A stretch of 64,000 nucleotides of DNA from Zychaea mexicana (lineage: Eukaryota; Mucoromycota; Mucoromycetes; Mucorales; Lichtheimiaceae). Positions 23,451-35,240 of this stretch are shown here, piece by piece; position 1 is the stretch's first letter; each line of letters starts with the position of its first letter. A program made the position numbers and the translations under genes. The stretch spans positions 124,001 through 188,000 of the forward strand of contig NW_026516697.1 of the NCBI RefSeq assembly GCF_025766255.1, read 5' to 3'. A model generated the notes under the pieces. That model did no database searches. It was not told the origin of the DNA and saw only the letters and a program-made list of their open reading frames with translations.

Positions 23451-24767
23451 GCAGCACATCACAACAAAACAAAGCACCCTTTTTTTCGCATTTTAAATCA
23501 TCATCAGCATCAGCATCATCATCCACCCATCTTCAACTACCCACTATTTTTCATACACGCACAACACACGATATCGAACAAATTCTTTTGTATATTTGCC
23601 ATTAGCTCAATCGCTAAAAGAAATTCTTTTACTCTACGCAACGCATGCTGACGACTTACTGCTGCTGCTGGAACGAATGTGGTTGATGGATTAGGATAGT
23701 TTGGATACAGTCATAGAGGTTTGTTGCTGATGCGCGATGCTAGCAGATAAACCATGCTGTCACTTGGAACGTAGCGGATAGTCGCCGGGCCAAAAAAAAA
23801 AAAAACTGCTGACTGGTTTCTTGGAATAGATGAATTGTTTGTTTCTGGCCATATAAAGCGACAATCTTGGTTTTGCAATCCAAAACAACAACAACAACAA
23901 CAGCAGCTTCTTGCAGCTCTTGGTCTGTTTGAACTTATTACCGTGATGGGATCACAGTGCCCAAACTATCTGCCTTTCAACCAGGAAACCCTTGACTGCA
24001 AGATCAACAGACTATATTTTTGGGCTGCGTAGAAGGCAACTACTCAGCAACAACCATCACATGTTTGACGGTATTTTATTAGCCTACTATGCACGAATGT
24101 TTTTTTTTGTCTTATCGGACATATAATGACAACGTACACTTGACATGGTCGGGGTGCAGTAGTGGTTATTTATACAGTAGAACGGTTCCAGCTGACAACA
24201 ACAACACACAGACACACACACACACCTTTTCTATAGTTCATTAATATGTCGTGGAGCAGTAATAGCGAGTAATGGGGATGACGATGATTCTTGCGGCTTG
24301 GTGTAACATAGCCCCTGGGAAATTTGCTGTTGTATAGAAAGAATTGACATATTCCATTTAAATCGACAATCGTTATGTATTCGATAACAAACTGCTAACT
24401 ACATACTACAACTATCAGCGCTACTGCTGCTTGCTGCGGTTTCACGATAGAGTTGAGGCTGTTGTGCACCCATTGTGCGCAGCTGACATGCAGGGAACGG
24501 CTGTTCGTTGATCTCATACGTAAACTCTTTGTATACTGTGGTGAATAGAAAAAAATTAACGCTTTTGGTAAATCAAAACAATGGCGTTTCTATTTTACAA
24601 CACGGACTATTCCAAAGTCACTACCCACCCCCAACGGTCGGAATCAGTCTACTAAGCGATATACTATACAAGAACAGAAGCTAAAAGTATTATAAACGTA
24701 ATATGTGCATGCTTTTACTGTAGTCGGGGAAAAACAAAGATAAACATGTAGAGTCTATGCGTGTTCC

Positions 24768-24789
24768 TGCTGCTGCTGCTGCTGCTGTT
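24768..24789. repeat. (CTG)n microsatellite
   Basis: Seven CTG units in the promoter side of the LIM gene. On the minus strand they read as CAG, but no supported gene uses them. Confidence 0.7.
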
Positions 24790-24934
24790 GGTGATCACTT
24801 GATGATGATAGGAAAGAAGAGACAGGTTTGGTTGATACCATTTTAGGTGATTGTTGATGGCTACCGTTTTGACGCATTTGAAAAAGAGGGACGAGCATTT
24901 TATATTCTCACTTATTTTGTGTCCTTTTCTCTCT

Positions 24935-24963
24935 CCTTCTTCTTCTTCTTCTTCTTCTTCTTC
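24935..24963. repeat. (CTT)n microsatellite in probable 5' leader of the LIM gene
   Basis: About nine CTT units located some 100 bp before the LIM gene start codon, within a pyrimidine-rich tract typical of fungal leaders. Confidence 0.7.
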
Positions 24964-25062
24964 ATTACTTATACTCGTGTCTCTTTCTTGTCACCACACT
25001 CACTCACTCACGTACTACATATACTTTTGCTTGTCGACCTTTAAATTTTTACTTTCGCAAAG

Positions 25063-27513
25063 ATGATGTGCTGTAACCGTTGTGGCGATATTCTGTCGTC
25101 GGGCAAATGCCGAAAATGTGGTGGCAGACCAGTGGGTGAGTCAATAATTATGATGATGATGATGCTATAAACACTTGTGATATTGTATTCTAATCAACGA
25201 CTGCATTAGCCTCGATTATAGCGAGTAGCGGCATGAACTCGCCTACGATTGGAAAGGAAGCCAGTGTCAAGATTGCAGACAAGTGGCAGAGCCAGTAATG
25301 TCTTTTTATTCCTTCTCATACGGCCTGGATTGTTCTTGTGGAAAGCGTGCTGATCGCGTGTTTCATTCATTTATTTAGGTATGCCAGCGGTATTCTAGGA
25401 AGCCCGCATACGGTATTCGATACCAAGGAACATCAAGAACCATTGACTGTCCAAAGCACAGTCAGCACCCCGCTACGTTCATCGCCAAAGCGCAACAGCA
25501 TTCCTGACGCTCTTCTGCTGAGTGGAAGCACACGGAAACAGAATCCACTGTCCTTGTCTCTTCAAAACAGCTGTGCACATTGCAGCAAGCGCTTGCGATA
25601 CGACATGCCATCATTCCTTGAATCTGGCTCGTATTACTGCAAAGAATGCCACGTAGCACTCTTCAGCAAAGGCCCTTGGTAAGGATTCTTTGCATTCAAT
25701 TGACCATGTACCAGATAGACTGACCCAGAAACAAAAAAACACACACACACACACACACACATTTTAGCGCCAAATGCAAAAATCCCGTTTTCCACCAACG
25801 CGATACTTTTGTCGAGCATGAAACACAAGTGTGGCACAAGGATTGCTTCCGTTGCCACAACTGCTTTATCACTCTTGGCGACGCTCCGATGGTCGATCTC
25901 GAAGCAAGACCTTGCTGTGAACGATGTTTGATAGCCCAGTCTGGCGAAGCCCGACATGCCAAGCTATCCTACCCTACGACCTCATCGGGTGCGGGGGGTG
26001 ATACCACAGCTGCTTCTACACCTGGACTGGCAACGTCGCCTCTGCGCGACACCATCAGTTCCGCGGGATCGGCGGCTTTCTGGTTACCACGGACCCCGCC
26101 GCCGGCTTCATCCTCCCGTCCACGGATCGATTCCGTTTTGTTCAACCACTATCAGAAATCGTTGCAGGATGAGCAACAGCAAGTCGCGCGTAATGCCTCT
26201 GCCTCTCCACCGTTGCCACCACTTACGCCATCGTCCATGTCGCCTGCTGGATCGATTCGCTCTTCACCGTCAGCAAGTCCTGTGTCAGCAGCATCCATCA
26301 GTCCTTCGCCATCACCATTGAGTAGTAGCAGTAGCAGCAGCAGCAGCACAAACGGGGGTGATTCACCAGTCATGACTATCACTAGCCCCAGTACCAACGG
26401 GCGTCCACGCCGTCTGTCACAACAACTTCAGCAGCAGCTGTCCAAGTCACTGTCGCAAGAACGAGGAAACAAAAGAATGTCGACCACTTCAACTAAGCGA
26501 ACATGTTTAGGATGTGGCGAGGCGTTATTGCACGGCTCTAAAATCAAGCTGCCATCTTTAGACGGTGATGACGCTTGGTATCATTATGACTGCTTAAAGT
26601 GTGCTGGTTGCCGTGGTCACTTTACAGACTCTAAATTTGTTCGCCACGGAAGCCATGCAATCTATCATCCAAAGGTAAGAAGCGAGAAAACAATGCAAAA
26701 AGGGAAAGATGAGTAAGCATTAACATGTGCTCGCACTATTGTTCTAGTGTCAACCTGCTCCTTCAAGAACATCCGAAGATGAAAAACAGCAACAACGACG
26801 CCACTACGAATGCTATGCTTGCAAGCAATCCATCAAAGAAAAATGCTACGAAAATGGATCCAGAACGTATCATCCTCAGGTAATTAGACTCATTTATAGA
26901 TTTGCAATGTACTAAGAGAGCAAACTCAGGCTAATACTACTGTTTTTAGTGCTTCCGCTGCTACCAATGTCATGTTGTTTTACCGTCAGATCAGCCATTC
27001 TATGAAGCATACAACGAGCCTCATTGTGAAGCATGTATCAGCAACAGACGGCCACCCTCCTCACAGACTGCATCACGACCGCTATCTAGAAACAGACCCT
27101 CGGGCAGTAGCACCAGTACACCACTTTTATCCAGCCAACGATCGCTCGACCATCCTTCTAGCGTCCTGATGAATCGAACACGCGCGCTGCCAAAACTCGG
27201 AGGGTCCAAGACGTGCCCGCGCTGTCACACAAGCATTGCGATTATGGACGACACACTCGGACCCAAAGCAACACGATGGCATAAAAAGTGTTTGCGTTGT
27301 GCCGGGTGCTCGAAACAGATGGATTCGGGTGCAAGGATGTCAGAAGATGCGGATGGCAAATGGCTCGTGCACTGCAGAGCCTGCATGGTAAGGACGAAGA
27401 TGAAGCTAGCTACATTGAATTGGTTCCTCTTTTTTTGCGTGCAGCAGCTAACCGGGAAGGGGTCATGTCTAATGTAGGATAAAACCGGATCAAAAACCAA
27501 ATTTGTTCGATAG
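25063..27513 (+). CDS. Multi-LIM-domain scaffold protein
   Basis: The start MMCCNRCGDILSSGKCRKCGG is a small N-terminal zinc ribbon. After a linker come at least four zinc-finger LIM modules. The first is CAKCKNPVFHQ with WHKDCFRCHNC and CCERC. The second is CLGCGEALL with YHYDCLKCAGC and YHPKC. The third is CYACKQSIKEKCYE with YHPQCFRCYQCH and HCEAC. The fourth is CPRCHTSIAIMDD with WHKKCLRCAGC and HCRACM. A CxxC pair (CAHCSKRL, CKECH) precedes the first LIM. The long linker (about 26000-26490) is Ser/Pro-rich and disordered. No RhoGAP domain is visible, so this resembles paxillin-like fungal LIM scaffolds rather than Rga-type proteins. Such proteins tether partners at sites of polarised growth. 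The last exon (DKTGSKTKFVR) ends at 27513. An AC repeat sits in one intron. Confidence 0.85.
25740..25761. repeat. (AC)n microsatellite in LIM gene intron
   Basis: Eleven AC units just before the intron's TTTTAG acceptor. Confidence 0.75.
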
Positions 27514-28109
27514 TTATCATCCTATATAAGTTACCTGTAGATTCCAAATAAACAATGTCTGTGTAAATATATATATATACATCTCTGTGTGTGTACCTAA
27601 TTTCTTATTTATAAAGCCCGCTCAGTGCAAAGAGGGCAGGTGGAGGATGTGTTATAAGCTGCTGCGACAAGCAGCCTGCGGAGAGGGGGGAACTCTGCCT
27701 CTTTTCTTTTTCGTTTTCACCACTTGTTGTTGTACATTACAAATCGAAAGAGTCGTCCTGAACTTTTACCATTGTCCTTCTGCCCCGCTCTTCCCTCATC
27801 CCCAACCTATATAACCGCGCAACCTTTTTCCCCTCCTCCCTCCCACACACACACACACACACACCTCGCAAGCTTAACCTTTCTTCTGTCGTTTTTCCTT
27901 TCTTTCTTTTCTTAAAGACTTTTTCCCCATCCCGCGCCTTCTCTCTTTTTTTTTTCTTTAAAAGAAAACTTTAATTGTAAGTGGGGGCCCATGAGTCCAG
28001 GGGTAGGGTGATGGTGGGGGCTGAAAAGAAAATGCATCGTGTCAACATTAGTTCTCTAACTTTCCTTTTTTCACTTTGCAGCTCTTTTCATTCTATCTCT
28101 TTTCTGCTC
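27514..28109. other. Intergenic region with AC and pyrimidine repeats
   Basis: 3' flank of the LIM gene and promoter/leader of the KH gene. An (AC)n run lies at 27844-27864. Long C/T tracts (27770-27960) are typical of strongly expressed fungal promoters. A GTAAGT at 27978 and a TTTGCAG at 28075-28081 may border a leader intron. Confidence 0.5.
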
Positions 28110-28305
28110 ATGTCTCAACTTTCGAACTCTACTCACACAAGCAACTCACAAGGCGAATCGCTGCCAGGACAACCTGTCGAACAGACTCGCAACTATAGTA
28201 ACGCGTCCGAAGACCAAGGTTTAGCTGGAGACGAAGACGTTGATGGTCAACTGACGTTGCGCGCCTTGGTCTCCACCAAGGAAGCTGGTGTTATTATTGG
28301 CAAAG

Positions 28306-28351
<46 letters not shown>

Positions 28352-29471
28352 TATTTTCTTTTTTTGTATTCACACACACTCACAACCTACAATGGAAAAC
28401 GATAACTCTTTTGTTTTTGTGTGCAGGTGGTAAAAATGTCGCTGAGCTCAGAGACGCCACTGAAGTCAAGGCCGGTGTATCCAAAGTGGTGCAAGCAGTC
28501 CATGACCGAGTGTTGACTGTCACTGGCTCTTTGGAAGGCGTTGCCAAGGCCTACTCGTTCATTGCGCAAACATTGCTCGACAATCCGGTGGGTAACACGA
28601 CGCCACCAACATCACCGGGAGCAGGCACGACGACGACGAGCGGAGGACGCGAAGACAGTGTAACGCTGCGCTTATTGATTTCGCACAACTTGATGGGCAC
28701 GGTGATCGGGCGCCAGGGTGCCAAAATCAAGCACATTCAGGACACGTCGGGCGTGCGCATGACCGCCTCCAAGTCGCTCTTGCCACAGAGCACCGAGCGT
28801 GTCGTCGAAGTGCGCGGCACAGTATCTGCCCTGCAGCTCGCTGTCCAGGAAATCGGCCAGTGTCTGCTAGAGGATAAGGAGCGCGCTTATGGTACGATCC
28901 TCTACAATCCTTCCAAGGTCAACGTATCAACGACGACCGGTAACCCAGCAGCATCAGCAACAGCAACGTCTTCTTCTGCATCAGCGCCTAGCCATCATCG
29001 TCGCAGCTCATCCATCACCCGAACCGGAAACGGCTCGGATTTCGCTACCTCCTCGGGATCACCCAACGCGCAGGCTCGCCGCACCTCGCAGTCCTTCTTG
29101 AACAACCCCAACATCCGCACGCAAAACATCTCGATCCCAAGCGACATGGTGGGATGTATCATTGGTAACGTTCTATGCTCTTTTTTTTTCTTTATCCATC
29201 TGCTTCTATTGCGAGACTCACCGTGAAAAGGTCATATTTAGGCAAGGGCGGGGCTAAGATTTCGGAAATTCGCCGGCTGTCTGGCTCCCGGATCTCGATT
29301 GCCAAGATGCCTCACGACGAGTCTGGAGAGCGTCTGTTTTCAATCGAAGGGACGCAAGAGTCCAATGAACGCGCCTTGTACCTCTTGTATGGGCAGCTGG
29401 AGAACGAGAAGGAGCGCCGCTTGCGAGGTGTCATGAATCAGGACGACGACCTTTTGGTTGAGGAAGAGTAA
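28110..29471 (+). CDS. Three-KH-domain RNA-binding protein (PCBP/Hek2/Rnc1 type)
   Basis: Start ATG at 28110 (MSQLSNSTHTSNSQGE). Exons are 28110-28305, 28427-29164 and 29242-29471. KH1 is LRALVSTKEAGVIIGK-GGKNVAELRD, KH2 is LRLLISHNLMGTVIGRQGAKIKHIQD, and KH3 is ISIPSDMVGCIIG-KGGAKISEIRR. The first intron and the last one both interrupt the GxxG loop codons. The linker before KH3 is Ser/Ala-rich. Three KH domains in this spacing match fungal poly(C)-binding relatives such as yeast Hek2/Khd1 and Pbp2 and S. pombe Rnc1, which bind mRNAs and control their localisation, translation or stability. Which of these is the true orthologue cannot be settled by eye. The C-terminus is acidic (DDDLLVEEE). 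The length is 387 aa. Confidence 0.9.
28309..28348 (+). repeat. (GA)n microsatellite in first intron of the KH gene
   Basis: Twenty GA units begin immediately inside the 5' splice site (GTAAGAGAG...), so length variation could touch donor recognition. Confidence 0.8.
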
Positions 29472-29486
29472 CTGGGCATTTCCCGT

Positions 29487-29521
<35 letters not shown>

Positions 29522-29573
29522 CTCTTTCTCTCTCTGACGTTATATCTTTGTCTCCCTCTCTCTCTCTCTCTCT
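29487..29573. repeat. CT-rich repeats in the 3' flank of the KH gene
   Basis: Imperfect TTTCTC and CT runs just downstream of the stop codon, probably in the 3' UTR. Confidence 0.65.
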
Positions 29574-29815
29574 TATACATATAAATACAGTCAGTCATCT
29601 CCGTTCCCAAACCCCATAAAAAAAAGTCTTTTCAAAAAATATACTCGTCTACCATCGAAATAAAAAAAAATGTGTTGTGTGTATCCATAATATCCCGTCC
29701 TCGCGATCCAATCAAGCTTTACCTTACATCATCTGCTGCATGAATCCAGTTTTTCTTGTCTCTCTTTCTCCTTTTCCTTCCTTTCTCATTTTGTTGGATT
29801 ACGTATGTACACACA

Positions 29816-32513
29816 ATGTCTACAACGAGTAGCCGCCCGTTATCTGGTCTAAAGGTTTCGCTTATATCCGGAAAGATTGAGCCATATAAGCTCGACCGGC
29901 TAAAACACGCAGCTGAGAGATTAGGTATATATGCTGCTATTACAGAAACTCTTATCCTATGTAGCCATCCATGGCAATAACAAAAGGTATTGGTTATAGG
30001 CGCTCGATATTGTGATGACCAGGATCAAGCTGACATTATCCTCACTAACCTGAAATCATCGAAGCGTATCTGCAGACATCTAAAAAACCACCAGGTATAT
30101 ACGACATAAAAGTGCAATCATAGAGGGAACGAAGGTTTGCAGTAGCGTGAGCACTTATTAGACTTGCTTTCCGTGTATATGTATATTCCCGGTAGGCTTC
30201 TGTTGTCAGCATCGACTGGCTCAAAGAATGGTATATAGTTTATAACAATCATGTAACCAAAACATGGATACTTGTGGGTACGCCATACTGATGACATTGT
30301 TGGTTGATATACTTTTATATCAGCGCTCAACGCCAAGAGAAAATGCCATTGGACAAGCACATAATCAGTATACCGCAACCTGTGGAAAGCAACAATGGTC
30401 AAAGCAGTCAAAGCAGCGAAAGAAGCCCCAGCAGGAGCTCTAGCCATCCATGTACGCTAGCCAGTCCACCTGAAAGTGGCTCAGAAGATGAGGAGCCATT
30501 TGATATCGTCAAAGAGTTGCTTCACAGGCGATATGCCAATATGCCACCGGATGCACTGCCGCCAGATGACAGGGACGAGAGTGACGATGAGCATACGGTT
30601 ACAACTGACCAGTAAGTATTCATATCGGTTTTTGTGTTGTCGAGCTTGGGTAGACACTTAATTATCATGTCTATAATATGGTAGCGACTCTTCCGAAAAG
30701 CCTGGTAAATATGGCTTACAATGAAGGTACGAGCAGATAAAAGTTAGCTCATTATCAACTGACCATGTAAACATTGTCCAAGGTTTCGAAAAACAAGTGT
30801 CAACAACTGCAGTCGCAAACCAACGTGAACAAAAATATGTATACACAAAGTATGCGTGTTTACGGAATACACCACTCGAGCCATTCCACAATCGCAGACT
30901 GGTGTTTCTCTTGTTGCTGTTGGAAGACAAGCGACGTTTGATTGATTTGGTCGATACACGGGCTTTGGCGTATCGCCGTGCAGCATGTGCTATAAAGGTA
31001 ATCTTTGTTTGGTTTGTGGTATTACCCACAACTGCTGTTGCTGACTTGTAGTATAGGCATATCCAAAAAGCCTAGAGTCTGCTGCAGAAGCCATGAGGAT
31101 TCCCGGTAAAGTTTTTGCAAAGCAAGTCAGAATAATGCAATATGTCTACGAATTCCTAAAACTATATAAAACATAGGTATTGGCCCCAAAGTTGGGCAGC
31201 TAATTGCCATCTATCTCGAGACGGGCACGATACCAGAGGCTGAGGACTTGCTATCCGATGAAAAGTTCAGAACACTGAAACATTTTTGCAAAGCCTTTCG
31301 TAAGAGTTTTTTTAAAAGTGCTGCTTTCGATTAAAATAGGCTGATACGTTAATGATAGACGTTGGTCCATCTACTGCAAATCGGTGGTGGGATAACGGTT
31401 ATCGCACATTTCAAGACGTTCTTGACAGGGGCAGACCCAACGAATCCATCAAACTTGGTATCCAGCTTCTTCCTGAGTTTGAGCAGCCGTAAGCTTCTTT
31501 TTTTATTAATTTCGTTGCACTGATATGTACCTTATAAGGTGTCATGGTATTGACTGAGAAGTTGCTCTTTTTTTCAATATATTTACGCATATGTAGCATG
31601 AATCGTCAAGATGTGGAAGAACTTATTGAGATCATTATATTGGCTATCACTGATTTGGATGAAGGCGCGTTGGCGACGCCTGTGGGTGGCTACAGGTATG
31701 TCGACCTGCTTATTGAATATGTAGACGCCATGATATCCTGATCGCATAGTTTGATATAGACGTGGGACAAAGCAGTGCAATGATCTTGATATTGTTATTT
31801 CATGGACGGACCCAACCAAGCATCAAGATAAATCATTTTTGAGAAACATTATGGAATATTTGGAGGAAAGAGGTTGAAAAACAATCCTACCCAAACAGAG
31901 GGAATCAACTTTTGATTATGAAGCTCATACACACATCTTGACCTGTTTTTTTTTTTTTTGTTCGTGGCATAGGTTATCTCAAGCATCGTCTGCTTGTTTC
32001 TGACAAGTTTACAAAGTATCATGGTAGGCTCCTGACTACTAGAGGTGCCGACTTGGCAGGCCTGGATACGGTAGATATATTGAAATATGCTTTTGCCACT
32101 TACGATACACGAGAAACAGTCTTTTAAAAAAAATAAGATATCCACCTTTTCAAATAGTGCTTCTGCGCATTTTTGCAGCCATCGAAACAGATGCTTCGCC
32201 AAGTGGATCTGGTTGTGGCGACGCCTGATGAATACGGTGCGGCTGTTTTGGCGTGGACGGGATCCCGTCATTTTGAACGCGACCTGCGACTCTATGCGAA
32301 AAAGGTATTAAAGCGTAGTAGTCATAGCGTGTACTTGGTTTGAATTATCAGAGGTATGAAATAACACTATCAATATAGGAAAAATACTTTACTGTAAGCG
32401 GCCATCGGATCTTTGATGCAAAAACTCAAAAACCATTGATGATAAAGACGGAAGAAGACGCTTTCGAGGCTCTTGGTATCCCTTACATTGAGCCAACCAT
32501 GCGTAACTGTTAA
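29816..32513 (+). CDS. Family X DNA polymerase with BRCT domain (Pol4/lambda/mu type)
   Basis: A short spliced BRCT domain opens the protein: LSGLKVSLISGKI, then GARYCDDQDQADIILTNL and ASVVSIDWLKEW. An acidic Ser-rich linker with PPESGSEDEEP follows. The polymerase core starts near 30790 and includes the 8-kDa helix-hairpin-helix IPGIGPKVGQLI, the second hairpin DVGPSTANRWW, and the catalytic strand GGYRRG..CNDLDIVIS with the two metal-binding aspartates. The third aspartate is in RQVDLVVATPDEYG, followed by LAWTGSRHFERDLRLYA and the closing YIEPTMRNC. The order fits eukaryotic Pol lambda/mu and yeast Pol4, which fill gaps in base-excision repair and non-homologous end joining. The BRCT would recruit Ku and ligase IV. 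About ten short introns were joined by eye, and borders in the first 500 bp are the least certain. Confidence 0.88.
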
Positions 32514-32805
32514 TCATCATCAAAGCAAGCACACACAAATAACCTGGCATACCCATTTTGTTGTTGTTGTAAAAGATACAAGTCACTACTAGCAAAACAT
32601 CACTTCACAGCCCCCCCTCTCCACTTGCGCAAATTGGTAAATAATGAAAAGGATATATATATATATATATATACTAATAGCTCTGCTATTTTTTGCAAAA
32701 AAGTTATTATTTGTGATTGATTATCTAATGTAGCATGGTGTGAATCTGACGTACTAAAGGACGCTGTGGGTGTGCATATAAGCAGATGGTGGGGTGGGTA
32801 AGAAA
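32514..32805. other. Convergent intergenic spacer with TA repeat
   Basis: Separates the family X polymerase from the convergent P450. It contains a (TA)n run near 32653-32674 and no gene. Confidence 0.5.
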
Positions 32806-35240
32806 TTAGAGGAGTGATGTGCTACGCTTGACAAATCGATGAGTGGTATCATGGGGTGGCATTGTAAGACCGGCATCCTCCCAATGATCCAGATCAGGGA
32901 GTACAGGCTCACCCTTGTCGTTCAAAGGTGCTTCGACGGTTGCATATGCAAAAACGCGAACGAGAATGTTGTACATTTCCACTTCGGCCTATAAAAAAAT
33001 TGACTCAAGTCGGTGAATACACAGCGCATGTGGATGTATGTCTGTAAAGTACTACTACAAAAGAAGAAAAAAAATAATCCTACCAGGTGAATGCCTGGGC
33101 AGATTCGACGACCCCAGCCAAAGTTGTAATGATCACGGGTTTCAATACTGGAGTTTGCAGCAGCAGACATGGTCTTGAGGTTGCTGAGGAAACGAGTGGG
33201 TATAAACTTCTCCGCCTCAGGGAATACTTGCTCATTCTTGTGGGTGGCGTACATGTTCGAAACGAGAACAGTACCCTTTGGGATGAAATAGCCACGGCAC
33301 TCCACTATGGTATACCCTGTACATTAGCCTATGGAAATAGACGATCCATTTCTTGTTTCATCAAGAGTTGCGCACAACTTACAGTCGTCCGTGGCTTCAT
33401 GCATCAAACCAAAGTGAGTAGGAGGTCGGTATCGCATGCATTCCTTCTGCACTGAAATCAAATAAGGCAGTTCCTCGCGTTCACTGAACTTTGGAACGCG
33501 CTTGTGAACAGAAATAAATGCGTCGAGCTCGCGAACAATTTCTGCTTGGACTTCGGGGTGATGGGTCAAGATAGCAAAAGTCCAAGCAAGCGTGCCGGAG
33601 GTTGTATCGGCACCGGCACCAATCAATTCGTCTATTATGCAAAATTGCAGATTTATGCACTAGCATCAATACGCGACCCTCTTCACACAGAAGAAAAAAA
33701 AAAGGGTACTTACTGATTGTGACCATGATACCGTCGTCATCAAGCAAGTTGGTTTCGTCCTTGAGCGCGTAAAGCGACTTGACCAAACTATCCCTATCGC
33801 TCTCCAACGCCTCCTTGATCAACCGACGGAACAATGGATCGCGCTTCTCCTTGATGAAAGCTTTTTGTTTAGCCTCCTTGCGAAGAACAAAGTCCAAGAC
33901 GGAGAGGATCGGCAAGAACCAAGCAGTGTCTTCGGCAACACCACACATTTTCATGTTGCGATCAATCACGCTGACAACGTCGACAAACAAAGGATCTTTA
34001 ACGTGCGTAGCACGCATACCCAAGCACGTCACGAACAAAAAGTTCATTGTGGCGAATTGAAGTGGCTTGACAACGTCAATGCTCCCCTTTTCCTCCGTCG
34101 TCTTGAGCAAATGCTCGACGATGAAATCGGCTTCGCGTTCGAGAATAGGACCGAACTTGTTTATGTTTTTGGGTGCCAGCACATCGAGAGCTATCGGAGG
34201 CAATGTCGTTTGTTGATATATATACCGTGTTAGTCATTGAACGGTTCCCACACACACCCCTGGAAGATATAATCATCCACACGTAGACTTGGTGGAACAT
34301 GACTGCTAAATAGTTTAGTAAGAGAAATGTGTACCTGCAGTCCGTGTCTTTTTCCAGCGTTTGTCTGGATTAGGGAAAGCGATGCCTCTAGATGTGTCAC
34401 ACAGAACATGAGTCGAACCTCGTTCTTGATTCTTAGAAGGATTGATTTGTGTAACGTACCTTTGATTAATCGCGTGAATCTTGGCAGCATAGTTTTGGAA
34501 AGGTCTGCCAGAGGTAACAGCTCCGTTACTGCTGAAAACTAACGATAAACAATCGTTAAACAATCGTTGATCAAAGAAGAGCGTGCGTTTACATACTTAC
34601 TTTCGTGGGCAAGATGAGGGTCACTGATAACAATCCAAGGTTTTTGACCCATGTGAACGCGGACAATTGGGCCTATGAAAAGGGTTTGTTGTGTTATACA
34701 CATTTTGGATGTTTCACACATACACAAGGTAAATGTGTTAATTATGCTTACCTAGCTCTTTTTGCCATTCGGTAATTTTGAGAGCGGGAAGTTCGGCAAG
34801 CATAGGCAAGTGGCCTATATTTTTTATTTGAGGTAGAATGGTCAATGGATCGAGTTTTCTGTTTTTGTTTTCTGCTAATGGTGGTGGTGGTGGTGGTGGT
34901 GGTGGAGCTTGCCATGTTGCTGTGATGACATTATGCTCGAAGCATATGTGTATCCCAAAAACAGGGGGGGTTTCCAGCAGTAACAAACCGTTATATGAAA
35001 ATCGGTTGCGATGTTTTGCCATGTGTGCAAAAGAAAAAAAAAAGGAGTAAAAGAAAACCTACCAAGATAGGGAACAGCGCCTTTGGGAGTGGGGATTTCT
35101 TTGTAGCCCATCTCAACAGCCTTTTTCTGCTGATGAGAGCGGTAGGCGGTGTAGATGCCATACGCGACCAGACCGGCAGCAGCGGTGACAGGGGCTGCAG
35201 ATAAGAGGTCGTTTGTCTTTCTGTTGTTTGCAAAAGCCAT
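32806..35240 (-). CDS. Cytochrome P450 monooxygenase
   Basis: Start ATG at 35240-35238 (MAFANNRKTNDLL). The N-terminus holds a membrane anchor (VTAAAGLVAYGIYTAY) followed by the Pro-rich hinge EIPTPKGAVPYLG. Conserved P450 signatures appear in order: GAVTSGRPF near the N-terminal substrate region, the I-helix GAGADTTSGT, the K-helix KECMRYRPP (ExxR), and the haem-thiolate loop FGWGRRICPGIHL with its cysteine ligand. Stop TAA is at 32806-32808. At least nine introns are visible. The enzyme would sit on the ER and use a P450 reductase. The substrate cannot be read from the sequence. A zygomycete-specific family such as CYP509 is possible but not verified. Confidence 0.9.
34880..34905. repeat. 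(GGT)n microsatellite in P450 intron
   Basis: Nine GGT units within an intron of the minus-strand P450 gene (ACC on the coding strand). Confidence 0.7.

Larger units (their letters stand above)
23451..25062. other. 1.6 kb intergenic region
   Basis: No secure gene. A minus-strand stretch at about 24419-24540 looks like a terminal exon: a good pyrimidine-rich acceptor precedes KEFTYEINEQPFPACQLR, and it ends in a stop. I could not find a matching upstream exon. CTG (24768-24789) and CTT (24935-24963) repeats lie upstream of the LIM gene. Confidence 0.4.
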
